Shown one piece after another: positions 47,926 through 59,800 of a stretch of DNA of 64,000 nucleotides. Position 1 is the first letter of the stretch. Every line of letters starts with the position of its first letter. The stretch is from Phycomyces nitens (taxonomy: Eukaryota > Mucoromycota > Mucoromycetes > Mucorales > Phycomycetaceae): NCBI GenBank assembly GCA_022702545.1, contig JAHRBC010000002.1:7626001-7690000 (forward strand), written 5' to 3'. The notes beneath the pieces are model-generated. The model saw only the letters and a program-made list of their open reading frames with translations. It did not search any database and was not told where the DNA came from. The position numbers and the translations under genes were made by a program.

Positions 47926-50900
47926 CACTACGGCGGAAGGACCGGTAGCTGTGCCGAAAACGGTAGCATAACTACCGTTTTTTATGATTTTTGAGCACTT
48001 TATCTCCGCAGATTGTGGTTGAAAGGTAATGTCATCGATGCTGATTCATAAAAGTCGCATGGAATGTCTTTTCATCAGGCAATGAGGTAGTTGTAGTACC
48101 ATAGAAAGGGCTCGTAAGTTTTTAGGCAACGTTATTTATTGAAATGAGCATTTTATTTGGTGTTAACGATGTTGCGCATTTTTGAGAAAAATAATTTTTC
48201 GCCTGTGTGAACAAAACGGTAGTTATGCTACCGTTTTTTTGAAACAATTTTTTGTTTTTGACATTATTAGCCATTTTATTTTATTTTATTTGGTATTGAT
48301 ATTTATAAAGAAAGAAAAAGAAAAAGAAAATTTTTATAAAGTGGCAAGATTACCCCTGGTCACATGCAGATTGTCATTAAACACATAATATGATGCAATG
48401 ATAAAGAACTGATTACTACTCGGAGGGTACTGGATGAGCCCAACTTGATGCTGAATGTCATCCACATTAACAGCATATTTTGGCTGGGTTGTTTGTCCAG
48501 TTGAGCTGTGTGACCGCCGTATTACGATTGGCACAGATGAGTCATGGGCTGCTGTACCATGCTCTTTCATCACTTCAACGAATGCCAGAAAGTGCGGTGT
48601 GCCATCAACCTCTTTATGCTCAAAATAAAATTCCACGGTGCCAACAAACCAGCTTTGAATAGTTATATTGCGACGGCTAGATAAAAATATAAAAAATGCG
48701 AGTGATCTCTATTTTGTATTTTGACTAATACCAATACTCACTTTCTGTATGGACAGGTGAACATCACATGATGATTGCCACGTCTGGTCTCGTTTTTATT
48801 CTTCGGTACATACATGAAGAATGTACGGTTGAATTTTTCCAAAGACGAGAAGCAACAACAATCGTCGGGTCATCAAGTTCAATACTGTCCATACCACTGT
48901 CTCGCACATAGTACTTTGCCAAAGTATTCTTGACAACAGGGCTGCTGACACCTTCCAAGTCATCATCATTCAAACTGGCATGTCAGTTGAATGGCTCCCA
49001 TAGCTGGGCAGCACTTACACCATCTGGAAGATCTAAGAAACTTGCTTCATTATATGTGGACGGCTGACTTGTACTAGGATAATTCTGAGAGCTGTTTGCT
49101 GAACTGACAAAGCTATTAACAGCAAAGCGCTCAACAAGCAAACTGGCATTTCTACCGCCCTTCAAGTTTGACGTGATAAGCTTGGAGTATACTCTAATTA
49201 CTTTTTCCATGGGTAGGTAAGAGATTATTTGACTAATAATAGCAACAGCAGCAAAGACACTTCTTGGTCAATGATGACAAAATCAACGTACCTGTCATCA
49301 ATGATTGTGGCCAGTGAGGCACGGCTAGGACAATAGCACTCCACATTTACAAGTGCAAAAGAATGTGGTGTGCCAAGAATCTTCTTCAAGACACCTTTAA
49401 GAGTGCAAACCAGACTTGTAAGAGAAAAATAGCAGAGAACAGCCAGGCAAGTTTATTAATTAACAAACATTTGAATATACATTATAATTAATACAATATT
49501 TTTATTATGTTATAGCAGGAAAGAGCAAGCAGTTCTTTTCTTTCGGAAGATGAGGTATTTCAAACGGATGACGAGGCTGAATCCCCAATCATGACAGATG
49601 TACTATAAGTTAGAGCTTTTTTGTTGCTCATCTATTCTCAATTTAATATTAATATAATATTTCTACTGTTTGATATAGGTTTACACCACTAGGAATGAGC
49701 AATGAGCCTTCATCTAAGAGAAACAGACTAAGTCTTTAATATTCTTTAGGCTGCTCTTATTGGTTCTCTCATATTTTTAGTATATGTTTTAGCGCACTTT
49801 TTCTTTTCCTCTTTTCCTTTAGCTGTTTTATCTTTGCTTTGGTCCTCTCCTTTGAAATAAAATCGAATAACTCTCCATCACGTAAGATTGCCACCTTAAT
49901 AAATGCCCGATTGGCATCTTGTATACCACATCTTCAGCTCTGTTGTTTTTAATCTAGGAATGAAACACACATCTCGCCCTTTTTCAAGCACCAAAAAAAA
50001 TGAAATTTTTTTATAGCTGTATTACGCCGAGGTTAGTTTATATTTCTTTTCTTTTCTTTGCTCTACTTTTTGAAATAAAACTAAATGACCCTCCCTTATG
50101 TAAGGTTGTCAATTACATAAACATCCGATTGGAATCTTGTATACCACATCTTCAGCTCTGCTATCTTTAATCAAGGAATGAAACACTCATCTCATAATTT
50201 TTCAGACACTAAAAAAAGGTGAAAATTTTTTACAGCTATATTACACTAAAGTTTGTCGTTCCCCACCTCCCCACCTGGGAATCTCTGTAGAATATGCATA
50301 TTGTTTTCTTAATGATGTACTCATTCTGCCAACTACCATTATATTCGAATTAGTTTTAAATCTTATGAGCTGACTTTACAGCAATATATTTTCTATGGTA
50401 AGAATATTATAATATGTTTACACTCTTTAATTAATCATATTGCGCATTCTCTATTCTCCTTCTACTGCATCTAGTATTTACATCTGTACGTTTCATATAG
50501 TGGCATTAATTCAAGAGATGCTTGGTATACCGATTAACAAGCACAATATATACTGGTATGCTATCCAAAACAATATGCTTGGTTTATTTGATCGCTTCAT
50601 TCTCTGACCACAATATCTTTATAGCAATTGATGAAGACCAAAGGCCTTCCAAGTCATGACAGTGATTCACAACAAGATGCTCGGCACGCTGATTAACAAG
50701 CACAATATATACTGGTATGCTACCCAAAACGATATATTCGGTTTATTTGATTGCTTCATTCTCTGACCACAATATTTTTATAGCAATCGATGAAGACCAA
50801 AGGCCATCCAAGTCATAACAACATGTTGTTGGCATCGTGTATAGATTGAGTAAAAGGTTTGTACCATATATGCTTTATAATATTAAATAGTATTTGCTTT

Positions 50901-51258
50901 TGGTATGTTTCTATATTATTATTATATATATTTTAATATTATTTGAAATAAATCGAAATTATAATAAAAAATAAACCATTATTTCAAATAAATGGCAGTA
51001 AAAAAAGAATGGGTGCTAGTATATAAAGTAATATAAAAGAGAGGCTATAGTATATAAAGAAACGATTTTGGTTGGATAAAAAAACGGTAGCTGTGCCTAT
51101 TCCTGCCTCATAACTACCCTTTTTTTTCGCACTAAAAAAACGGTAACAGCTACCGAAATCGCCTTATACAGAGTCTTTACTACCGTTTTTTTTGGTGGGA
51201 AAAAACGGTAGTAATGCTACCAAAACGGTAGTTAGCTACCGTTTTTTCCGCCGTAGTG
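47926..51258 (-). mobile_element. CACTA element copy C (non-autonomous) in gypsy1
   Basis: CACTACGGCGGAAGGACCGG ... TTTTTTCCGCCGTAGTG, 3333 bp, flanked by perfect TCA duplications (47923-47925, 51259-51261). This copy proves the ends and the 3-bp duplication of the whole family, because it interrupts the gypsy1 frame exactly and excision of element plus one TCA restores it. It is younger than gypsy1. Two 160-bp repeats and one subterminal 305-bp unit are present. Confidence 0.96.
48334..49210 (-). pseudogene. tnp2-like transposase C-terminal remnant (copy C)
   Basis: Same three segments as in copies A and B (49210-48983, 48973-48764, 48636-48334) with the shared TGA at 48983-48985 and a few substitutions. 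Confidence 0.7.
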
Positions 51259-54200
51259 TCAACTGGTATGTCCCATAATTGTCGTTCTTGTTCATGACGA
51301 CAAAAGGACCCTTGAACCGAGGTTCCAAACCAAAGCGGCCTTCGTGCGTGAGTTTGACATGGTCGCCAATCTCGAACGACACTTTCTTGATCACGGCATC
51401 CCATTTTTCTTTATCCTTCTCACTCATCACTCGCATGCGTAGCTCTGCAGCTTCACATGCTCTACCTACGTTTTCAAGTTGATCGGCGGTCTTATCAGCA
51501 ATGGCCCGAGGGTCTTCAGAAGTGGCGATGTCCAAATAAGGAAGTTGTGGATCCCCAGGGAGAACAGGATGGCGGCCATATGTGAGGAAAAACGGACTGT
51601 AGCCAGTAGTGGAGTGGGTGCGGATGCGACAGGCCCACAGGGCAGCAAACAGGAATTCATCCCAGCGGTGGAGAGCACCATTCGTGTATTTGCGCAACAT
51701 TTGTTTGAGGGTTCCGTTGAGGCGCTCACACTTACCATTGGTGCGTGGGTGGAAGGCAGAGGTGAGGCAGTGGTTGGTCTTGATACGGCTTAAATAGGCG
51801 GCTACGAGTTTACTCGTAAAATTGGCCCCACGGTCTGTCAGAATCTCGCCTGGACACCCAAAACGCATCACAATCTCTTCATAAATGAAGTCGGCCACGG
51901 CTTCAGCAGATGCTACTGGGACAGCGCGGGCAATTGGCCAGTTGGTCGTGTAATCTATGGCGACAAGGATCCACCAGTTGCCTTTCAGTGTTGTGGGAAG
52001 CCTACCAATGAAATCTAGGTGCCATCGTTGGAATGCTTCAGGGACCTTCAGTGGGTGCATTTCATCGTGGTGCTGTCCATCTTTTCTTGCGTTCAACTGG
52101 CATTCTGGACATGAGCTCAACCATTCTTTCAAGTCATTGCGCATAGTAGGCCACCAGTAACGGGGCTTCAACATATCCATCATGGTTACCAGTCCTGAGT
52201 GGCCAAAACCCTTGTGGAACGATTGGACAGTATCGGCGCGGCGGGCAAAAGGCAGGAATGGCACTTCTCGTACTTCGTCTTCTTTCACCAGTACTCTTCG
52301 AAATACTTTTCGATCCCTTGTGACGAAGTGCTCTTGGTTCTTCTCGACGATTTGCTTGGCCTCAAGGGGTACTTGATCCGGTTGGAAGAGATAGTAGTTT
52401 GGCCAGTCAGTCGCGTGGGTCAGCGGTGTGGCATACAGGTACTCAGGTTCGATGGAGTCTGCAGCGCTCTTGCTTTCGGGACCTCCAACGCGGGACAGGG
52501 CATCGGGTACATCGTTCTCCTTACCAGGCTTGTACTGGATGTCAGGGGCATATAGCTCCAACTCGGCGATCCATCTGACCAAACGCGGGGTTGGTGTTAC
52601 TTGAGACCTGAAGTACTTGAGGGGCAGGTGGTCCGAGAACACAGTGTATGGTCTACCGTCAATGAGACAACGCCAGGTGCGGAGAGCGTGCATGATCCCG
52701 AGTAATTCTCTTTCTTGGGCCGGGTAGGATCGCTCCGCCGAAGAGAACTTCTTGGACTCATATGCCAATGGGTGCCACAAACCATCCTTGCCTTCTTGTA
52801 ATAATACTGCGCCAACACCAAAGTCAGACGCATCGGTCTCTATGCGGTAGGGTCTGTGCACATCAGGAGCTTGTAGGACAGGAGGCGAGGTCAGCTTTTC
52901 CTTGATCAGGTCGAAGCTCCTTTGGCACTCCTCCGTCCATAAAATCGGTCGTCTCTTGGCACCAGTACCCTTGGTCAAGTCTGTCAGGGGAGATGCTATG
53001 CTAGCATAACTGGGAATGAACCTCCGGTAGTGCTGGGCTAACCCACAGAATTGGCAGACCTCTTGAACGTTGGTCGGTGCAGGCCATTCCTTGACAGCCG
53101 TAACCTTTCCAGGTGCCGGTAGAATGCCTCATGCCGAGATGTGGAATCCAACAAAGATAAGGTCTTTCTTGTTGAACTCACACTTCTTCAGATTGGCCAC
53201 GAGCTTCTCCTTTTGCAACCTTTCCAGGACGTGTCGGACATGGCGGCGGTGGTCTTCCTCGGTCTTGCTGAATATGAGGATATCATCCAGGTACACTAGC
53301 ACAAACTTATCCAGGCAGTCACCAAGGACACGGTTCATCAGGCTCTGGAACGTTGGGGGCGCATTGGTCAAACCAAACGGGAGTACGAGGAACTCGTATT
53401 GGCCATACCGAGTGTTGAACGCTGTCTTGGGAACATCATTGGACTGGATCTTGACTTGGTGGTAACCGCTTTTCAAGTCGAGGCTGGTGAAATGTGCGGA
53501 TCCACGGAGACGTTCAAGGCATTCATCAATTCTGGGGAGCGGGTGGTTATTTCTTACGGTCACTTTGTTCAGGGCACGGTAGTCAATACACATTCTCATA
53601 GCACCATCTTTCTTCTTGACAAACAAAACAGGAGCACCCCAAGGCGACGCACTAGGACTGATCAACCCAAGGTCCAGGAGTTCTTTGAGCTGACGCTTGA
53701 GTTCGTCCAGCTCCAGGGGACTCATCTTGAAGGGTGGTCTGCTTATTGGCCTTGCTTCTCCTGTGTCGATTACATGTTGCACATCGCGGTCTGGTGGTAC
53801 GCCAGGGAGCTCATCACGGAACACATCAGGGAAGTCCTTGGCAAGGTTGTCCCAATCCAGATTGTCGCTATTCTTCTTTACATCCTCTTTCACATACAGC
53901 AAGCAGCTATCGGCTTCGGCTTTCTCCATCAACTTTTTCGCCTGCTTGTGTGACACGAGATAACCAAGGTGCTGTGTATCGGTTCGGGTATTGTACGGTT
54001 TGATGATGTACTCTTCCTTTCCTCTCTGCAGCTTCCAGCTATCGTCAAACCAATCAGGTATTGGCTGTGCCTGTTGGAGCCATGTGCGACCCAAGATTAC
54101 ATCGAACTTCATCGGGAATACATACGCTTCGATTATGTCTTCATATCCATTGAGCAAGATTGGCATATTGACTTTCTTGGTGATTGGTGTTCTGTGGCCC

Positions 54201-55376
54201 CCAGCTGTCTCGACTTGTCGATCACGGACCTCGGTGACCTGTGTGGCATTCTTGGCAATTTCTGGTGTCACATAGTTGGCACTGGCACCGCTATCAATCA
54301 GGACTGATATCTGTCTTCCTTCATAGGTGGCTTTATACAGTGGTAGGTCAGTGCTGACAGTAGAGTTAAGTTGCTCTAGATGCATCAAGTCTTCATGTAC
54401 AAGGGCAGGGACATCAGGATACTGGTGAGATGAAGCTTTATTAACATGTTCTTTATAATTAACACTATTGTAATCATTTACATCCCTGTTATTGGGACTT
54501 TGTGCTTCGTGCACTTGGTCCCCTCTCAACTCGGTTGTGTTGAACGACATCTCCCTGCGGCCTTGGGACTTTACCTGTCCTTCATCAAGTTGGCAGATGG
54601 CGGCAATACGGTCTTGGCAAAAACGCTTAAGGTGGTCAGTCTGGCCACACCAGAAACACTCGCGGTTATCTTGACCCCTCTGTTGGTTCGATTTCTGCTC
54701 GGAGTGGGAAGCGGAATTCCGGCCACTGCGTTGTCCCCAACGTCCTCGGTGATTGGTCCGCATGGACCCCCTCCCCTCCATAGCGTCAAGGTCCATTGGA
54801 GTGGGACCATTGTCGTGAGCATACTGTGGGACAATCTCAGGACGGAAAACAGGAACGGGGCGATGGCCATTCTCAAACGCAAGGGCAGTGCGGGCGGCTT
54901 CACCAACATCTAGAGGTTCTCGGAAACGAACCTGGCTACGGGTTTCGGGGCGCAAACCATTGGTAAACCTGTCAAGGGCCTCGTCTTCGGTCATGGACAG
55001 GATGTCCATGCGCAGATCCTGGAAGGTATCGATGTATGTTTCAACCGAACCAGTCTGGCGCAATGAGCGGATGCGGTCGCGGGCATTCTGGATGGAGTGA
55101 ACCGGGCGGAAATTATTGTTCAGCAAACGAGTGAAAGTATGCCAATCCGACGAGCGGGTACCATTGTCTTCAAGACGACGCCACCAAACATCAGCACGAT
55201 CACACAGAAGGGTGATGACGTACGAGGTCCAGCTGTCGTAATCAATGCGATGGAGTTCAGCAAAACACTCCACCGAGCGGATCCATCCATCAATGGCGTT
55301 GGCTGAACATTCTCCGCGGTAAAAATCAGGACGTTCAATACGAACAGAGGATGGCAGCGAAACATGGCTGGCAGCC

Positions 55377-55408
<32 letters not shown>

Positions 55409-55798
55409 TGGCTGGGATCTGCGCAGGGCAGCAGTAAAAGCTGCGATGAGATCAGGCATGGATACCACGGCAGGAGCATCAGGGGCGGGAGCCGGTTGAT
55501 CACTCATCTGTGGAGCAGGCAAAGAACTGGGAACAGGTACGTAGACGGGCGAATCTGGGTCCGTAGGTGTAGAAACAGGTACACCGGTCAATTTGGCAAC
55601 AATAAGGCTGGCTTGGGCTTCCCAGAAGGCTACTCGAGCAGGAGAAGATCGGAGATGCTGGTCCAAAGGAATGTGAGGAACAGTACAAGTAAATTTGTCA
55701 GGAAGCAAGGCCTGAACTCGTTCTTCAATCTCAAAGGACTTCTTTTGAGCGTCTGTAAACTGTATTTCTGTGTTTTTCAGGTCGGAAGACTCGGTCAT

Positions 55799-55808
55799 TC
55801 AGCTACCA
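55799..55808 (-). promoter_or_regulatory. gypsy1 primer-binding site
   Basis: Minus strand TGGTAGCTGA begins two bases after the 5' LTR. TGGTAGC is complementary to a tRNA 3' end ...GCTACCA, as found in initiator methionine tRNAs of many eukaryotes; the exact tRNA is inference. The gag ATG follows at once, leaving only 12 nt between LTR and start codon. Confidence 0.7.
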
Positions 55809-55810
55809 AT

Positions 55811-56196
55811 TGTCAGGTATCGATCTGGTATTTCTTTTCTGGCACTTGTAACTAAGTCGCAGAATCAAATACCACTGGGGATCGTCAAGTTCAAAGAATA
55901 GTTTTTAGGTAATCGATAGATCCTTTTTATTGATACAAATCCTTTTACTATTTATACAAAATATAATCGGATTTAAGGCTAAATGTATAGCTACGTTAAT
56001 ATGTCTTAGATGATGATTGTCCAGTAGGATATACTGACAAGATATTCGCAATCTAAGACATTTGAGACATTTGAGACATTTTCCAAAACATATGCAAGAA
56101 GACCAATCGGCAAGGTCTGAGTGTTTACCCAACAAGGTCAACCATTACTGGTTACCTATTAAGAGCCGATTTCGGTCACCGATGTCAACTCTGACA
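55811..56196 (-). repeat. gypsy1 5' LTR
   Basis: Same sequence and length as 47308-47693. Near-identity of the two LTRs implies a fairly recent insertion. Confidence 0.95.
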
Positions 56197-56200
56197 AGTG

Positions 56201-56546
56201 TGTCAAGTCTCGACTGGGTGTATCTTGCTAATGCTTGACTTAGATAAGTTTTTGCAATAGATCACCACCAACTAGGACGTTTAGGATAAATAGGAATATA
56301 GAGAATTCAATCCTTTTATTGATACAAATCGTTGTAGTATTTATACAGATTTTATAAGTGAAACTATCTAAACTAATTACTTTTTACTCAAGACGCATTG
56401 GTTATCTCTTTATGAGAGGCGATGAGATATGTCTTGGTTTTACAAAAAGGGGAACCAATTGGTATAACATTGAGGACATATGTTAAAAGCATTACCGATT
56501 GGGTACCTGATTATCTGGGTTATTATTTGCTATGTCAACTCTGACA
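56201..56546 (-). repeat. solo LTR of a gypsy1-related family
   Basis: TGTCAAGTCTCGACTGG ... GTCAACTCTGACA, 346 bp, flanked by AGTG at 56197-56200 and 56547-56550. It shares its last 13 bp with the gypsy1 LTR but differs inside; the minus strand carries a TATA-like ATAAATACTACAACG. The AGTG on its left is also the right duplication of gypsy1. Confidence 0.88.
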
Positions 56547-56548
56547 AG

Positions 56549-56866
56549 TGTCGTTCCTGATCTAGGCTATCTTCCAATTCACTGTAAATGTAGTCGAATT
56601 GGTCAAGCTTTAATACACAGGAGTATTCAAAATAAGAGAGAGGATAAAAGATAATTTTTATTGTTTTGAATTGAGATATCTTATATAGTTTCCTAAATGA
56701 TTATTCATCTTTGACTACACTGAAGAGGTGTCTAATGTTCTTACAAAATTATTATAAACTGATTACCAATTTCTAAAATTACAAACAGATGAATAATCAT
56801 TTCAAATCATGCTTCATTTGTAAAGACAAGTCACTAGAATTTGTATCACCAAAATTAAGCACGACA
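56549..56866 (-). repeat. gypsy2 3' LTR
   Basis: TGTCGTTCCTGATC ... TTAAGCACGACA, 318 bp, matching 61619-61936 with only a few differences. The pol frame ends inside it at 56797. Confidence 0.95.
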
Positions 56867-59800
56867 TCACCCCCTCCCAAAACTGTTGATAGTCCTCGAT
56901 CAACCAAAGTAGAGTCCAAGAGAGAAAGTGACAAAGGAGGTGTGGAATCAATAGCGGTTTGACGACGCATTTCGGCACGGGAAGCAGTGGGGTGGTACCA
57001 AGTCTTGCTAAAATCGTCGGATTTTGCAATTTTCAGTCTATCAGCATGGACCCAGGACTTGTAAGGAACTCCTTCAATGGTGGTGATCTTGTAAATATTG
57101 GTTTCAGGGTTCTTGTCTACCACAATATACGGGCCCATCCAGTTGTATTCGAGTCCAAACTTGTTTTCATGGCGAAGTAACAAATATTCACCAATGGCAA
57201 ATTGATGCGGCTTCATAATTGAATCCCAGCGGTCCTTGTCTTGTTGGCTGATACTGGCTACACGAGTTTCGGCATCTTGACGAGCTTGACGAAGTTGGCG
57301 CAAAAAGGGAAGAGAACTATCAGCCAAAACTTGGGGGTCTTCAGGGAGTGACGAGTCAAGGGATGGTCTTAAGAAATCACCAGGCAATCGTGGTTCACGG
57401 CCATATGTTAAGAAGAAAGGACTGAACCCAGTAGTACGATGCTTACGGATTCGACAAGCTAACAATGCAGAGTCCAGATACTCGTCCCAACGATGTATAG
57501 CTCCATTAACATATTTGCGCAGCATTTGCTTGAGGATACCATTGAGACGTTCACATTTTCCATTTGTACGAGGGTGAAAAGCAGAAGTCAACTTGTGGTG
57601 GAGCTTGATCTTCTTGATATAATGGGCTAGGATCTGAGACATGAAGTTCGGACCACGGTCTGTTAAAATCTCATCGGGGCAACCAAAACGCATCACAATT
57701 TCTTCATATAAAAATGTGGCGATTGCTTCACCAGTAGCATCGGGAACAGCACGGGCAATGGGCCAGTTTGTGGCGTAGTCAACAGCAACAAGGATCCAGC
57801 GGTTTCCATGAGAAGTAGTGGGCAATTCACCGATAAAATCCAGGTGCCAACGAGAGAACGCAGGAGGCACATCCAGAGGTATCATTGGGGCATGGTGAAT
57901 ATTCCGTTCAGCATTTGAAGCTAATTGACATTCTGGACACTTGGTAAGCCACTCTTGAATTTGATTTCTCATTGCAGGCCACCACCAACGTTTCTTCATC
58001 AGATCATACACAGTAGTCTCTCCAGCGTGACCAAATCCAGTGTGGAAGCTGTTGACCAAATCCGCGCGCTTGGAGAACAGGGCAAATCTGATTTCCTGGA
58101 CGGTATCACCAGTCTTTACAAGTCTGAACACCTTCTGATTCCGAACCACAAAGTTCTTGCGTTGTTTGACAAGGAAGTCTTTAATGTCTTCTGGCCATTC
58201 TTCTTCAGGATGAGCATAGAACTTGGGCCAATCAGCGGTTTCAGAGGTAGGCATGGCATAAAGATAATCAGGCTCCATTGATTCCACATCAGATACAATG
58301 CATTCTGGACCATCCAAACGGGAAAGAACATTGGGGACACCATTCTCTTTGCCAGGCTTATACTGAATCACAGGGTCATACAGCTCGAACTCGGAAATCC
58401 ATCGCACCAGTCTGGGAGTGGGCTTAACTTGGCTTCTGAAGTACTTGAGTGGAAGATGGTCCGTGAACACCGTGAACGGCCTTCCCTCGATCATGCAACA
58501 CCATGTGCGAAGTGCGTGCAAGATTCCGAGTAGCTCACGTTCTTGGGCAGGATATGATCTTTCGGCAGTGGATAACTTCTTCGACTCATAAGCCAGCGGC
58601 TTCCAGACTCCTTCTTTGTCTTCTTGTAGCAACACAGCACCAACGCCAAAATCAGAAGCATCAGTTTCAATCCGAAACAGTTTGTCCATGTCAGGGGCCA
58701 AGAGAACGGGAGCAGAACTGAGTTTGTCTTTCAAGATCTCAAAACTAGTTTGGCAAGTATCCATCCACACAATTGATTGCTTCTTGGGTCCAACACCTTT
58801 GGTCAAATCCGTTAGCGGAGCAGCAATTCCAGCAAAACCAGGTATAAACTGGCAATAATGTTGGGCAAGTCCAATGAACTGTCTGACTTCTTGAACATTT
58901 GTCGGTGGGGTCCAGTCTTGAATGGTCTTGATCTTCTCGGGGGATGGGAGAATGCCTTGGGATGATACTTGGAAACCCAGAAAAGTGAGCTCTTTCTTAT
59001 TGAATTCACTCTTCTTCTGGTTTGCTATCAATTTGGCATCTCTCAACCGATTCAATACATGGCGGACATGTTTCTCATGCTCTGCTGGGGTCTTGCTGAA
59101 AATCAGGATGTCATCCAGGTAGACCAACGCAAAATCATCGAGACATTCACCAAGAACTTTGTTCATGAGCTGCTGGAAGGTAGGCAGGGCATTGGTTAAA
59201 CCAAAAGGAAGTACCAGAAACTCATATTGGCCATATCTTGTATTGAAAGCGGTCTTTGGTATATCAGATTGCTGTATGCGGACTTGGTGGTACCCACTAC
59301 GCAGGTCTAGGCTTGTGAAATGGTTGGCTCCTTTAAGACGTTCAAGGCACTCATCAATGCGTGGCAGTGGATGATTGTTTCTGATAGTGACCTTGTTTAA
59401 CGCTCTGTAATCGACACATATGCGCATTTCTCCATTCTTTTTCTTTACAAACAAAATTGGCGCACCCCATGGTGATGAACTAGGATGGATCAAACCAAGG
59501 TCCAGTAATTCCTTTAGTTGTTTGTTGAGTTCATCCAGTTCACGAGGGCTCATCTTGAATGGGGGTTTGTTCGTTGGGTAAGCATCTCCAGTGTTGATTA
59601 CGTGTTGTACATCTCGATCTGGGGGTAAACCAGGTAAACCGTCTTGAAAAACGTTGCTGAATTCGTTGACGAGATCAGTCCATTGAGAATCACTATTGTC
59701 GTTGTCCATTTCACCCTTGATATGTAAAAAATAGCATGCAGCCTCCTCCTTCCCAACGAGTTTCTGTACTTGCTTAGCAGAAATCAGGTAGTTGAGCTGC

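Larger units (their letters stand above)
47642..55798 (-). pseudogene. gypsy1 gag-pol polyprotein, one stop, split by CACTA copy C
   Basis: Starts at ATG 55798, directly after the primer-binding site. Gag, with an APAPAPAP run, is followed by zinc knuckle CFWCGQTDHLKRFC. Then protease VLIDSGASANYV, RT with YLDD at residues 836-839, and an in-frame TGA at 53129-53131 in the RT/RNase H linker (HISA-stop-GILP; gypsy2 has SSQGILP). The frame continues to RNase H (IETDASDFGVG), integrase HHCC (CPECQLN) and the catalytic WHLDFIG, LTDRG, KCERLNG. It is cut at 51258 by CACTA copy C within the GPF-type C-terminal module and resumes at 47922 (MEGKPLASWVHVDRL), ending at 47642. Unlike gypsy2, gag and pol are in one frame. 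Confidence 0.93.
47308..56196 (-). mobile_element. Ty3/gypsy retrotransposon gypsy1, split by CACTA copy C
   Basis: Two 386-bp LTRs bound it, with AGTG at 47304-47307 and 56197-56200 (4-bp duplication). Coding is on the minus strand. Removing CACTA copy C and one TCA leaves about 5.55 kb with a continuous polyprotein frame across the junction. The order protease, RT, RNase H, integrase places it in Ty3/gypsy. One internal TGA makes this copy defective. Confidence 0.95.

Noticed and set aside
55364..55855. Plus-strand frame with SRSRSRSR run
   Set aside because: Antisense of the Ala-Pro repeat in gypsy1 gag.
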